Shown piece by piece: positions 47,089-56,023 of a stretch of 64,000 nt of DNA. The stretch is from NCBI GenBank assembly GCA_028278325.1, contig JANQEO010000245.1, forward strand, positions 22,289-86,288. Direction: 5' to 3'. Made by a program: the position numbers and the translations under genes. How positions within the stretch are numbered: the stretch's first letter is position 1; each line of letters opens with the position of its first letter. Origin of the DNA: Candidatus Binatia bacterium (GTDB taxonomy: Bacteria > Desulfobacterota > Binatia > UBA1149 > JAJCZL01). A model generated the notes under the pieces. The model ran no database searches and was not told where the DNA came from. It saw only the letters and a program-made list of their open reading frames with translations.

Positions 47089-48811
47089 TAGACGCGCCGC
47101 TCGGCTTCCATCGTTTCAGTGTCTTCTCGGAAGCCACGTCATGTCCGAGCTGCTCCTTTTGGCGCATGTCGGTGACGATCTCAAGGTTGTGCCTGCGTCG
47201 GGCAGCTCGTTCAATACCTTTTATGCAATCGGCGAGAATTTTTTCGCGGGTCTCGGGATCGTCCAACACTCCGTCGTTGAGCCGTGCGGCCACACGTGCA
47301 CGATCGGCATCGTTTAGTGACTCGAGCAGCTCGCCGGCGTCGACGGAACGTTTCGACTCGACGCGTTCGAGAATCGCCGCCGCCACAGACTTCCACGGAT
47401 GCGCCTCCATGTGGTCGACGACACCGCTGTCGGCAACACGAGGCGCCAGACCGGACGCGGATAGCATGAGAGAAACCAGAAGTTCCTCGGGACCTGCTGC
47501 ACCACCACGGGCCGGCGCAGCAGGAGAGGGCCGGTCTCGGCGCGGCGCGTCCTTGCGCCCGTGAGCGCGCAACATGTCCTCGGACAAGCCGGTCCACAAC
47601 GAAGCTTTCTTGACGAGCAGGTCGTATTCGAAGGGGTCGCTCACCCGAGCCAGCACACCGGCTAGCTCCGCTCCGGCCTTGGCGGCGCCGCCGGTTCCGC
47701 CCGAGGTGTTCTCGACCACGCGTCGCGTATAGGCATCGACGAGCGGAACGGCCTGACGCACGGCTTCGCGGAATTTAGCCTCCCCGAGCTTGCGCACATA
47801 GCTGTCGGGATCTTCACCCTCAGGCAGGAACACCCCCGTCGGCCATAGGCCGACACCGATGAAGACCGGGAAACTGCGCGCCGCCGCGTCCGAACCCGCA
47901 CGGTCGCCGTCGAACAAGGTCACGACCTGGCCGGCGAAGCGCTTGAGCAGCATGGCCTGCTCCGAGGTCAGGGCCGTGCCACAGGTGGCCACCGCGTTGC
48001 CGATGCCGGCATCGTGCAAAGCCAACACGTCGACGTATCCTTCGACCAGAAAGATCGCATCCGAACTCTTGAGAGCTTCTCGCGACTCGAACAAACCGTA
48101 CAGAGCACGGCTCTTCTTGTAGACTTCCGATTCCGGGCTGTTGAGATACTTGGGCCCGTCGTCGCCGAGCGCTCTGCCCCCGAACCCTGTGATGCGGCCC
48201 TGAGTATCTTTAATGGGAAACATCAGGCGGCCTCTGAACCTGTCGAATACCCTGCCGCCGCGCTTGCTCAACAGACCCAGCTTCACGCCGGCCCCCACAT
48301 CCAGACGCTCTCGGGCAAACCAGCGGGCGAGCCCGTCACCCGAAGGCGGAGCTACGCCCAGACCGAAGCGCTCCGAAACCTGCTCGGAAATGCCGCGTTC
48401 CACCAAGTAGTCGCGGAAGCGTTCCCCCGGCGCCGTTTCGAGTAGACAACGGCGAAAGTAATGGGCGGCCGAAGCGTTGACCTCGAAGAGCTTGTCGCGT
48501 GCCGATCGGGCGGGCGCGTAGCGGTCCTCGATCTCGATCCCATAGCGGGCGGCGACCTTGCGAACGGCCTCCGGGAAGGTCAAATTCTCGATCTTCATCA
48601 AGAATTTGAAAGTGTTCCCGCCTTCACCGCAGCCGAAGCAGTGAAAGAACCCCTTGTCGTCGTTGATCGAGAACGACGGCGTCTTCTCGGCATGAAACGG
48701 GCACAAGCCGGTCATGCTCCGGCCCCGACGCTTGATCTCTACGTGAGCTGAAACGAAGTCCGAGATCTTGGCGACCTGCAGCACCTCTGCGATCTTGTCA
48801 TCCGGTATCAC
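47081..48811 (-). CDS. dnaG: DNA primase DnaG
   Basis: Makes RNA primers at the replication fork. The CHC2 zinc finger has ligands C37, H40, C58 and C61 ([12 protein letters not shown] and [10 protein letters not shown]). The TOPRIM domain has the acidic [14 protein letters not shown] and [14 protein letters not shown]. The C-terminal helicase-binding domain is weakly conserved. 576 residues from a GTG. It overlaps rpoD; the third member of the classical macromolecular-synthesis operon, rpsU, is replaced here by a cvpA-like gene. Confidence 0.96.
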   Translation of the reverse strand: MIPDDKIAEVLQVAKISDFVSAHVEIKRRGRSMTGLCPFHAEKTPSFSINDDKGFFHCFGCGEGGNTFKFLMKIENLTFPEAVRKVAARYGIEIEDRYAPARSARDKLFEVNASAAHYFRRCLLETAPGERFRDYLVERGISEQVSERFGLGVAPPSGDGLARWFARERLDVGAGVKLGLLSKRGGRVFDRFRGRLMFPIKDTQGRITGFGGRALGDDGPKYLNSPESEVYKKSRALYGLFESREALKSSDAIFLVEGYVDVLALHDAGIGNAVATCGTALTSEQAMLLKRFAGQVVTLFDGDRAGSDAAARSFPVFIGVGLWPTGVFLPEGEDPDSYVRKLGEAKFREAVRQAVPLVDAYTRRVVENTSGGTGGAAKAGAELAGVLARVSDPFEYDLLVKKASLWTGLSEDMLRAHGRKDAPRRDRPSPAAPARGGAAGPEELLVSLMLSASGLAPRVADSGVVDHMEAHPWKSVAAAILERVESKRSVDAGELLESLNDADRARVAARLNDGVLDDPETREKILADCIKGIERAARRRHNLEIVTDMRQKEQLGHDVASEKTLKRWKPSGASNA

Positions 48812-48820
48812 TGGTTCTCT

Positions 48821-49411
48821 TCAGCGCTGCGTTATCTGGCTCCCACTCTCTGAGTCAAACAGATTCTCTCCCGACGCTATAACCGCCGAAAAAAGTATCA
48901 TGGTCATGTCGGCTGTAGCACCGGCGAGCTTGGACTCCTGCATCTTGGCCTGGAACCCCGTCACCGGACTGGTGAGCTTCGCCGTAAGGCCTTCGGATTC
49001 CTCGGGGCCGGCCGCAGCGGCGCCACCCGCAGGCGCGCCCATACGCAACAGAATTACCGCACAGCCCACCACGACCGCGCCCTTGAACCCGCCGAAGAAC
49101 AACCCGATCAGACCGTTGAGCGAGTTGGCCGCAATGTGAGGCCAGAACCGCTCGATCATCGAGCGTCCGAAGCGTATCCCCAGAAATACGGGCGCGTATA
49201 TAAGGAGGAAGGCCAGGAACGTCAGCAGGATCGAGGAGATCTGAATCCGTTCGCCCAGCCACTGAGAAACGCCGGGGGACCAATGAAACGCTGCCGCGCA
49301 ACCGGCGAGCAACGCCAGTAGCGACATCATCTCGTGAAAGAAACCCTTCCAATACCCCCGAAGTCCGAAGAAAAAGAGTATCAGAATGAGAGCGATATCG
49401 ACGGTGTTCAT
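48821..49411 (-). CDS. CvpA-family membrane protein
   Basis: Four hydrophobic segments with the CvpA pattern NTVDIALILILFFFGLRGYWKG at the N-terminus (partially quoted), LIYAPVFLGIRFGRSMIE and LNGLIGLFFGGFKGAVVV. CvpA relatives are linked to colicin V production and envelope homeostasis; the molecular role is not established. I choose ATG 49411 because GGAGG lies 8 bases upstream (196 residues); a GTG at 49420 is possible. It is the first gene of the dnaG-rpoD operon, 9 bases before dnaG. Confidence 0.85.
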   Translation of the reverse strand: MNTVDIALILILFFFGLRGYWKGFFHEMMSLLALLAGCAAAFHWSPGVSQWLGERIQISSILLTFLAFLLIYAPVFLGIRFGRSMIERFWPHIAANSLNGLIGLFFGGFKGAVVVGCAVILLRMGAPAGGAAAAGPEESEGLTAKLTSPVTGFQAKMQESKLAGATADMTMILFSAVIASGENLFDSESGSQITQR

Positions 49412-49548
49412 ACCATCCACCTCCGCATATCCGCCTCCGGCAGGACCGACCGAGCCCAGGTCCTAGGTGTTGAATGCGTCTCGGTTTCGCCCGACCCGTC
49501 GCGTTAGAGGATTGCACCACGGGTTGATGTAGTGCATTTGCTGCGCGC

Positions 49549-49557
49549 ATTCTAGCA
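49549..49557 (-). promoter_or_regulatory. Candidate extended -10 promoter of cvpA-dnaG-rpoD
   Basis: On the minus strand TGCTAGAAT matches the extended -10 form TGnTATAAT at all but one base. No convincing -35 lies upstream, which extended -10 promoters can tolerate. Transcription would start near 49542 and leave a leader of about 130 bases before cvpA. The divergent M16 protease gene begins at 49618, so its promoter would overlap this site. Confidence 0.4.
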
Positions 49558-49617
49558 CATCTGTGGCCTGTTGCCGCGCGTGGAAACCGCTAGCGATTCT
49601 GGTAGTTTCAGTCACTG

Positions 49618-52368
49618 GTGTTTTCTCTGGCCCCCACCCCCTCACGCCTGACCGCCGTGATCACCGCCGCCTTGGTGGTGATGCTGGCCGGCTGTTCCGC
49701 GATGGAGTCGTTAATGAAGCGTCGAGATTCGAGCTCCGACGGTAATGTCGCCTACCGATTGGACAACGGCATGAGCGTCCTCATCAAGGAGGATCACTTC
49801 TCGCCGGTAACCGCCATGCAAATATGGGTCGAGGTCGGAGGAGCCGACGAACGGGGGGCAGAGGCGGGTATCGCTCACGTACACGAGCACATGCTCTTCA
49901 AGGGAACCGAGACTCGCGGCGTGGGAGAGATTGCAGCCGAGGTGGAATCGGCCGGAGGACGCATCAACGCCTGGACATCGTGGGACCAGACCGTGTACCA
50001 CATCGTGACTGCGTCGCGTCACTCCGAGCAAGCGCTCAGGATCCTGGCCGACGCGATGCGCCGCTCCTCCTTCGACCCGACCGAACTCGACAAAGAGTTG
50101 CGAGTCGTCCTCGAGGAATGGAAACGCGGCGAAGACACTCCGTCACGTCGTTTGTTCCAGACGCTGTTCGCGACCGCCTTCGAGAACCACCCCTATCAGC
50201 GCCCGGTCATCGGCACGGAAGAGTCGATCACGGGCCTGACCCGCGAAATGATCCTCGATTTCTATCGGCGCTTCTACGTTCCCAACAACATGACCTTGGT
50301 AGTCGTCGGAGATGTCGACACCAAGAGCATGCGCAAACTGATCAAGGAGGAGTTCGGGTCTTTCGAATCACGGCCCATCCCGCGGCCGGAGAGACCTCTG
50401 GAGGGACCCCAGGACGGGCTGCGCCACGCCAGCGTCTCCATGGACGTCAAAGAAGCGCACCTGGCACTGGGATTCCACATCCCCTCGGCCACGCACGAGG
50501 ACGCCCCCGTGCTCGATGCGCTTTCCCAGATACTGGGCGGCGGTGAGAGCTCGCGGCTGTACCGGCGGCTGGTGGCCGAGTCAGAACTGGCCACAGGCGT
50601 GAGCTGCTTCGCCTATACGCCTGTCGACCCGGGCCTCTTCGTCGTCACGGCGTCGCTGGAAGCCCGCGACATCGAATCCGCACTGTTCGCCATAACCGAC
50701 GAGATCGAGAAGATCGCCAAGTTCCCGGTCAAAGACGAAGAGCTCGACATGGCTATCCGCAACCTCGAAGCGGAGTTCATCTACAAAAGGCAGACCGTGC
50801 AAGGCCAAGCCCGAGAGCTCGGCGGCTTCCTCACTATCTACGACAACCCGGACTACGACCGCGTATACATCGACCGGCTTCACGGAATCACGCTCAACGA
50901 CATACAAGAGGTGGCCTCGGGCTACCTCAAAGGCGGCAACCTCACCGTCGTCGACCTCTTGCCCTCCTCGAGTGGAGAGAATCTGCCGACGGGCGCCGTA
51001 AAAAAGGCTGCATCGGGGCTGTCCTACGACGAAGGAACCGTAACTTGGGCGCCGGAAAGCCAGACCAACGGCAACCGTGCGCGCGTGAACGCGACGGCTA
51101 CCCGAGGAAAGAAGAACAAGCCGGCCAAGCTCTATACCCTGGACAACGGCCTACGCATCATAGTGCAGGAGCATCATGACGTCCCCCTGTTTGCGGCGCG
51201 TATAGGCATGCTCGGGGGGCTTCTGTCCGAGAACCCCGAGAACAACGGCATATCGGGCTTCACGGCCGAGATGCTCACGCGCGGCACGGAGCAGATGTCG
51301 CGAGAAGAGTTCGCTCGCGAAGTCGAATCCTTGGCCGGTGATGTGAGCGGATTCTCGGGACGCAACTCCATCGGGTTGTCCGCCGGGTTCCTTTCTTCCA
51401 ACTTCGATGAGGGAATGGACCTGCTCTTGGACGCCGCGCTCGAGCCAGCCTTCGATCCCGAAGAGGTCGAGAAAACCCGCCGCGAGATCCTGCTAGCCAT
51501 CAAGAACCGGGAAGACAGCTCAGCGCAGCTGGCTCTCGACCTGATCTACCGCACCATGTACCCAGAGCATCCCTACGGGATGAGCACCCTCGGGGAGAAA
51601 GACAGCATCTCGGCGCTGAACGCGGACGATCTTCGGCGCTTCTATGCAGGCGTGGGCAATCCGGCGCGTACGGTGATCTCCGTCGTCGGCGACGTAGACA
51701 GCAAAGCCGTAATCGACAGAATCTCCGAACGCTACCGCAAGAACCTCAGCTTCAGCGAGGGGACTTTCGACATCCCGCCGGTCGAGCCACCGGACGGAAT
51801 CCGGCGCGCCCACATCGACATCGACCGTCATCAAGCTCACATCGTGCTCGGGTACCCCGGCGTAGACCTCAAAGATCCCGACCGCTACGCACTGGCCGTG
51901 CTGGAGACGGTGCTGTCCAGACAGGGCGGACGGCTGTTCTATGAACTACGTGACGTGCAGGGTCTGGCGTATTCGGTTACCGCTTTCGCTTCGGAAGGCC
52001 TGGCGGACGGGATATTCGGTGCATACATCGCAACCGATCCCGACAATGCCGGCAAGGCGGTGAAGGGGCTTCTCGAAGAGTTTGCCAAGGTACGAGCCGA
52101 GGAAGTAGAAGCCGATGAACTGGAGCGCGCCCAGCGCTACCTCATAGGCAGCCACGAGATAGCGCTGCAAACCAACTCGGCGCTGGCATCCGAGATGCTA
52201 TTCAACGAGCTGTACGACTTGGGCTTCAGAGACGGCGAGCACTACGCCGAGCGGATCAAAGGCGTCGACACTGCCGACGTGAAGCGCGTCGCCGACAAGT
52301 ACCTACAAGCCGAGATCCGGACCGAAGCTACCGTAGGGCCGGCAGACATGTCGTCGGCCTCGGACTGA
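49618..52368 (+). CDS. Two-domain M16 zinc protease lipoprotein
   Basis: A fusion of two M16 (pitrilysin-type) halves of about 450 residues each. The lipobox LAGC puts the lipidated Cys at residue 26. The N-terminal half has the inverted zinc motif H87-V-H-E90-H91 in AHVHEHMLFKG with the further Glu in LDKELRVVLEEWKR. The second half aligns at GISGFTAEMLTRGTEQM, where the zinc residues are lost, so it is the inactive partner lobe. Each half repeats the NGLRIIV/NGMSVLI start. Most bacteria encode the halves as two genes. GTG start. Probably degrades peptides or damaged outer-membrane proteins in the periplasm. Confidence 0.9.
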   Translation: MFSLAPTPSRLTAVITAALVVMLAGCSAMESLMKRRDSSSDGNVAYRLDNGMSVLIKEDHFSPVTAMQIWVEVGGADERGAEAGIAHVHEHMLFKGTETRGVGEIAAEVESAGGRINAWTSWDQTVYHIVTASRHSEQALRILADAMRRSSFDPTELDKELRVVLEEWKRGEDTPSRRLFQTLFATAFENHPYQRPVIGTEESITGLTREMILDFYRRFYVPNNMTLVVVGDVDTKSMRKLIKEEFGSFESRPIPRPERPLEGPQDGLRHASVSMDVKEAHLALGFHIPSATHEDAPVLDALSQILGGGESSRLYRRLVAESELATGVSCFAYTPVDPGLFVVTASLEARDIESALFAITDEIEKIAKFPVKDEELDMAIRNLEAEFIYKRQTVQGQARELGGFLTIYDNPDYDRVYIDRLHGITLNDIQEVASGYLKGGNLTVVDLLPSSSGENLPTGAVKKAASGLSYDEGTVTWAPESQTNGNRARVNATATRGKKNKPAKLYTLDNGLRIIVQEHHDVPLFAARIGMLGGLLSENPENNGISGFTAEMLTRGTEQMSREEFAREVESLAGDVSGFSGRNSIGLSAGFLSSNFDEGMDLLLDAALEPAFDPEEVEKTRREILLAIKNREDSSAQLALDLIYRTMYPEHPYGMSTLGEKDSISALNADDLRRFYAGVGNPARTVISVVGDVDSKAVIDRISERYRKNLSFSEGTFDIPPVEPPDGIRRAHIDIDRHQAHIVLGYPGVDLKDPDRYALAVLETVLSRQGGRLFYELRDVQGLAYSVTAFASEGLADGIFGAYIATDPDNAGKAVKGLLEEFAKVRAEEVEADELERAQRYLIGSHEIALQTNSALASEMLFNELYDLGFRDGEHYAERIKGVDTADVKRVADKYLQAEIRTEATVGPADMSSASD

Positions 52369-52382
52369 GTTGCCCGGCTCAC

Positions 52383-53108
52383 CTAGGGGCGAGCGGCCAC
52401 AACACGGTCGGGGTAGTCGGAAAAGATCCCGTCCACCCCTATGTTGCACAGGCGCTCGATCTCCTTTCGATCGTTCGCCGTCCATGCCCACACGGCGAAA
52501 CCCCATCCATGGGCCTTGGCTATCAACTGATCGTCGACGAGGCGGGCTTCGGGGTTGACGCTCTCTGCCTCCAAGCGCCTGGCCGCGCTCATGGCTCTGT
52601 CCTCCCCACCTTCGGCGAACACCACACCCAGGCGAACGCCCGGTACCATACGGCGCATGGCGGACAGTGAGTCGATGTCAAAAGACGAAAAGACGATGCT
52701 GTCGAAAAGGTCAAAGCGCGCAACCTCGGTGACCACATGCTTGGCCAGTAGCTCACCACGCTCGTCGGGTTTGAGTTCGATGTTGATCAGACAGCGCTTT
52801 CCGAGAGCCTGAAGAACTTCGGTCAGGGTCGGCACCTCGATTTTGGCGAAGGCCGTGCCGAACCAGGATCCAGCGTCCAGGTCTCTTACCGTCGCGAAGT
52901 CGGTGTCTGCAACCCTGCCGGCGCCGTCGGTCGTGCGGTCCAGTGTCTCGTCGTGAAAGACGATGACGACCTCGTCACGGGTCAGTTGCACATCGAACTC
53001 GATAGCGTCCGCACCGAGGTCCAGAGCCTTGAAGAATGCTATCTTGGTATTTTCAGGGGTTAATCCCGAGGCACCGCGGTGGCCTATTGACAGGATCCTG
53101 GGTTCCAC
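52383..53108 (-). CDS. Glycerophosphodiester phosphodiesterase
   Basis: GDPD TIM-barrel enzyme that splits glycerophosphodiesters into alcohol and glycerol 3-phosphate. The catalytic His and Glu are in IGHRGASGLTPENTK; EFDVQLTRDEVVIVFHDETL carries the metal ligands and second His. NIELKPDERGELL and FSSFDIDSLSAMR continue the barrel. No signal peptide, so it is likely the cytoplasmic UgpQ-like type. The start is uncertain: GTG 53108 (241 residues) or TTG 53114; longer frames would run into prmA. It ends 14 bases from the convergent protease gene. Confidence 0.9.
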   Translation of the reverse strand: MEPRILSIGHRGASGLTPENTKIAFFKALDLGADAIEFDVQLTRDEVVIVFHDETLDRTTDGAGRVADTDFATVRDLDAGSWFGTAFAKIEVPTLTEVLQALGKRCLINIELKPDERGELLAKHVVTEVARFDLFDSIVFSSFDIDSLSAMRRMVPGVRLGVVFAEGGEDRAMSAARRLEAESVNPEARLVDDQLIAKAHGWGFAVWAWTANDRKEIERLCNIGVDGIFSDYPDRVVAARP

Positions 53109-53132
53109 TACCAAGGAGGCTAGCAGCGGCAC

Positions 53133-54038
53133 TTGACGGTATCCATGTCTGAGGAAACCTTGTGGTTTGCGGTGGTGTTCGTCGCACCGGCGCAAGCGAG
53201 CGAATTGCTTACGGCTTCCCTTCTCGATGCGGGCGTCGATTCTACGGAGCTGCGTGATCGCTCCGACGGCAAGGTCGAGCTCGTAACCTACGTGGAGGCC
53301 GATAGCCCGGGCAAAGCCGCCAACCGGGCACGGGCCATGAACCTATACATGCCCGCCGGCATCATCGAGGAGAGTAGGATCGAGGCGGTCGATCAAGCGC
53401 TCTGGCACGACAACTGGAAAGAACACTTTCCGCCCGTCGAAGTAGGACAGCGGCTCTTGGTCCTACCGCCTTGGGAAGTGCCCAAGCCCGAGCAGTCCGA
53501 TCGAGCTGTGGTGGTGATCAACCCCGGACTCGCCTTCGGCACTGGCAATCACGAAACCACTCTCGGCTGTCTGGAGATCCTCGACAAGCTGGTACGTGGC
53601 GGAGAGCTTGTGGCCGATGTGGGCACGGGGTCCGGGATTCTGGGGATCGCCGCCCTCAAGCTGGGGGCGGCCGAGACCCATGCCACCGATATCGATGTCG
53701 AAGCCGTGAATGCGGCGGCCGCAAACGCCGTCTCAAACGATGTGGCCGGGGGGTTCCACGTCAGCCAAGCGTCCGGACCGCCACCTCTACCGCCCGGTAA
53801 TAAGGAGGGTTTCGATATAGTTCTGGCCAACATACTGGCAGCCACCCTGTTGAACATGGCCGACGGTCTAACGTCGTGCGTCAAAAGCGGCGGACATCTG
53901 ATCCTGGCCGGAATTGAGTCTGCAAGGCTGCCTCTGATAGAACTCGCCTTCACCAGACGCGGCTTCTCGCCGACCGACAAACTCATCAGCGAGGAATGGG
54001 CGACGGTCTGTCTCTCGGCCGGCTCGCAGCCCGCTTGA
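53133..54038 (+). CDS. prmA: Ribosomal protein L11 methyltransferase PrmA
   Basis: Trimethylates several amino groups of ribosomal protein L11. The N-terminal substrate-binding domain (WFAVVFVAPAQASELLTASL) is followed by DNWKEHFPPVEVGQRLLVLPPWE and a SAM-binding domain with NPGLAFGTGNHETTLGCLEIL, ADVGTGSGILGIAALKLGA and VLANILAATLL. 301 residues if translation begins at TTG 53133, 13 bases after AGGAGG; the ATG at 53145 is the alternative. It heads the prmA-rsmE-gshB set. Confidence 0.93.
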   Translation: MTVSMSEETLWFAVVFVAPAQASELLTASLLDAGVDSTELRDRSDGKVELVTYVEADSPGKAANRARAMNLYMPAGIIEESRIEAVDQALWHDNWKEHFPPVEVGQRLLVLPPWEVPKPEQSDRAVVVINPGLAFGTGNHETTLGCLEILDKLVRGGELVADVGTGSGILGIAALKLGAAETHATDIDVEAVNAAAANAVSNDVAGGFHVSQASGPPPLPPGNKEGFDIVLANILAATLLNMADGLTSCVKSGGHLILAGIESARLPLIELAFTRRGFSPTDKLISEEWATVCLSAGSQPA

Positions 54039-54081
54039 GACAGGCACGCGGGGTCGAAGAACAACCGTGGGGGGTCGAGCA

Positions 54082-54885
54082 ATGATCGGTGCAACAGCAA
54101 CCCACCAACTGCCCAAGACCAGAATATACGTAGAGCCCGACCGCATGACGGCCGACCGCGCAACGCTGTCGGGCACCGCCTACCACCACCTGAAAAACGT
54201 ACTGCGCTTTCAGCCCGGTGATGAACTGATTCTGTTCAACGGCCTCGGGCGCGAGGCCATCGGCGCGCTCGAGATGTTCCAGGGCGAGAACGCGATCATT
54301 CGTCTGATCGCCGACACTGACGCCAGCACAGAGTCGTCCCTGGATCTGACTCTCGCGCCGTGCATGGCCAAGGGCCGCAAGCTCGATCTGGTCGTCGAGA
54401 AAAGCGTAGAGCTGGGGGCGGATCGCATCTGTGTGGTTACTTCCAAGCGCAGCGTAATCCGTTTGACCAGCGAACAGTCGGTCGATCGTGTCGAGCGCTG
54501 GCGGCGCATTGCGGTCTCGGCGGCAGAGCAGGCCGGACGCTCTCAGGTCCCGGTAGTCGAACGCATCCGGCCGTTCGAGGAGTTCGTGACTTCCAAGCCG
54601 CCCGATGCGCTCGGACTGGTCTTCACGGCCGGCGCCGACCCCGACCCGCCGGCCACGCTGCGACAACGCTACCCGGATACATACAAGGTCATCGCTGTCA
54701 TCGGACCGGAAGGCGGCTTCGAACCTGAAGAGTTGCAAGCCGCACGCGACCACGGCTTCAAGGACGTCGGCATAGGGCCACGCACCCTTCGTGCCGAGAC
54801 TGCCGCGATCGTTGCAGCCGCAGTGTGTCAGCACCTGTGGGGCGACCTCGGGCGACGCCCACCCGTACACCGCTTCAGCCTGTGA
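54082..54885 (+). CDS. rsmE: 16S rRNA (uracil1498-N3)-methyltransferase RsmE
   Basis: SPOUT methyltransferase for U1498 in the 30S decoding region. The PUA-like N-terminal domain has HHLKNVLRFQPGDELILFNG. The knot domain has APCMAKGRKLDLVVEKSVELG, AEQAGRSQVPVVE, VIGPEGGFEPEELQAARD and IGPRTLRAETAAI. I choose ATG 54082 (267 residues), with GGGGGG about 8 bases upstream; an upstream GTG at 54067 is possible. The stop overlaps gshB by 4 bases (GTGA). Confidence 0.95.
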   Translation: MIGATATHQLPKTRIYVEPDRMTADRATLSGTAYHHLKNVLRFQPGDELILFNGLGREAIGALEMFQGENAIIRLIADTDASTESSLDLTLAPCMAKGRKLDLVVEKSVELGADRICVVTSKRSVIRLTSEQSVDRVERWRRIAVSAAEQAGRSQVPVVERIRPFEEFVTSKPPDALGLVFTAGADPDPPATLRQRYPDTYKVIAVIGPEGGFEPEELQAARDHGFKDVGIGPRTLRAETAAIVAAAVCQHLWGDLGRRPPVHRFSL

Positions 54886-55838
54886 AGTTCCTTCACATCA
54901 TGGATCCGATCGAACGGATCGATGTTACAAAGGATACTTCGTTCGTTTTCATTCACGAGGCCCAGGATCGTGGGCACCAGAACTACTACTGCGGAATCTC
55001 GGATCTGACGGTCGAGGCCGCCAGCGTGCGCGTGCTGGCTGCGCCCCTGAACGTAAAAGCGGTGCAGGGAGAGCACTTCGAGGTCGGTGACTACGTGACA
55101 TTGGCGGCCGAGCAGTTCGACGCCATCTTCATGCGCAAGGACCCGCCCTTCGACACCGACTTTTTTTTCGCCACCCACGTACTGAGCTTCGTCGACGCCA
55201 GCCGCACCTTCGTATTCAACAACCCTCTCGGCCTTCGCGAAGCCACGGAGAAGCTGGTGATTTTTCACTTCCCCGAGCTGATCGCCGAAAGTCTCGTCAG
55301 CGCTCGCAAGCAAGAGATCTTGGATTTCTACGAAAAGGTGGGCCGCGACATCGTGGTCAAGCCCCTCGACGGCTGCGGGGGCCAGGGGATATTCCGAATC
55401 CGCGACGGAGACCTCAACGTTCACTCCATCCTGGAGACCATCACCGAAGACGGCCGTAAGCAGTGCATGGCTCAGCGGTTTCTACCCGAGTCGCGGGAAG
55501 GCGACAGCCGGTTGATCTACCTGGACGGTCAGCCCCTCGGCGCCATCAAGCGCGTACCTCGCGAAGACGACCTGCGCGGCAACATCCATGTAGGTGGCCA
55601 GTGCATCCGTTCGCCGATCGGACCGAGGGAAAAGAAGATCTGCGAGCGCATCGAACCGACCATGAACCGTCTCGGCCTCTACTTCGCCGGCCTCGACATC
55701 ATCGGCGAGTACCTGACCGAGGTGAACGTAACCAGTCCCACCGGCGTCCAAGAAGTCAACGAACTCGACGGCGTGAAGCTCGAAGCTCAGGTCATCGACT
55801 TCGTGGAAAGTAGGTGCGCCGAGTTGGAAGGCTCCTGA
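54882..55838 (+). CDS. gshB: Glutathione synthetase (prokaryotic type)
   Basis: ATP-grasp ligase that joins glycine to gamma-glutamylcysteine. From GTG 54882 it reads VKFLHIMDPIERIDVTKDTS, the exact GshB start. FMRKDPPFDTDFFFATHVL, VKPLDGCGGQGIFRI and REDDLRGNIHVGG follow, and the metal-binding end is LTEVNVTSPTGVQEVN. 318 residues. gshA is not in the window. Its presence supports glutathione-based thiol chemistry, relevant to the MAPEG and AhpD-like genes further along. Confidence 0.95.
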   Translation: MKFLHIMDPIERIDVTKDTSFVFIHEAQDRGHQNYYCGISDLTVEAASVRVLAAPLNVKAVQGEHFEVGDYVTLAAEQFDAIFMRKDPPFDTDFFFATHVLSFVDASRTFVFNNPLGLREATEKLVIFHFPELIAESLVSARKQEILDFYEKVGRDIVVKPLDGCGGQGIFRIRDGDLNVHSILETITEDGRKQCMAQRFLPESREGDSRLIYLDGQPLGAIKRVPREDDLRGNIHVGGQCIRSPIGPREKKICERIEPTMNRLGLYFAGLDIIGEYLTEVNVTSPTGVQEVNELDGVKLEAQVIDFVESRCAELEGS

Positions 55839-55903
55839 CCGCCGCCCGCTTGACCCCCGACCGGCTCGCGGCTACATGAAGTGGTCGCGTTTTCCCCGGA
55901 CAT

Positions 55904-55979
<76 letters not shown>

Positions 55980-56023
55980 GCCGTCACTAGGTCGATTCAA
56001 GACTGCTCGGGTAGCTCGCCAAG

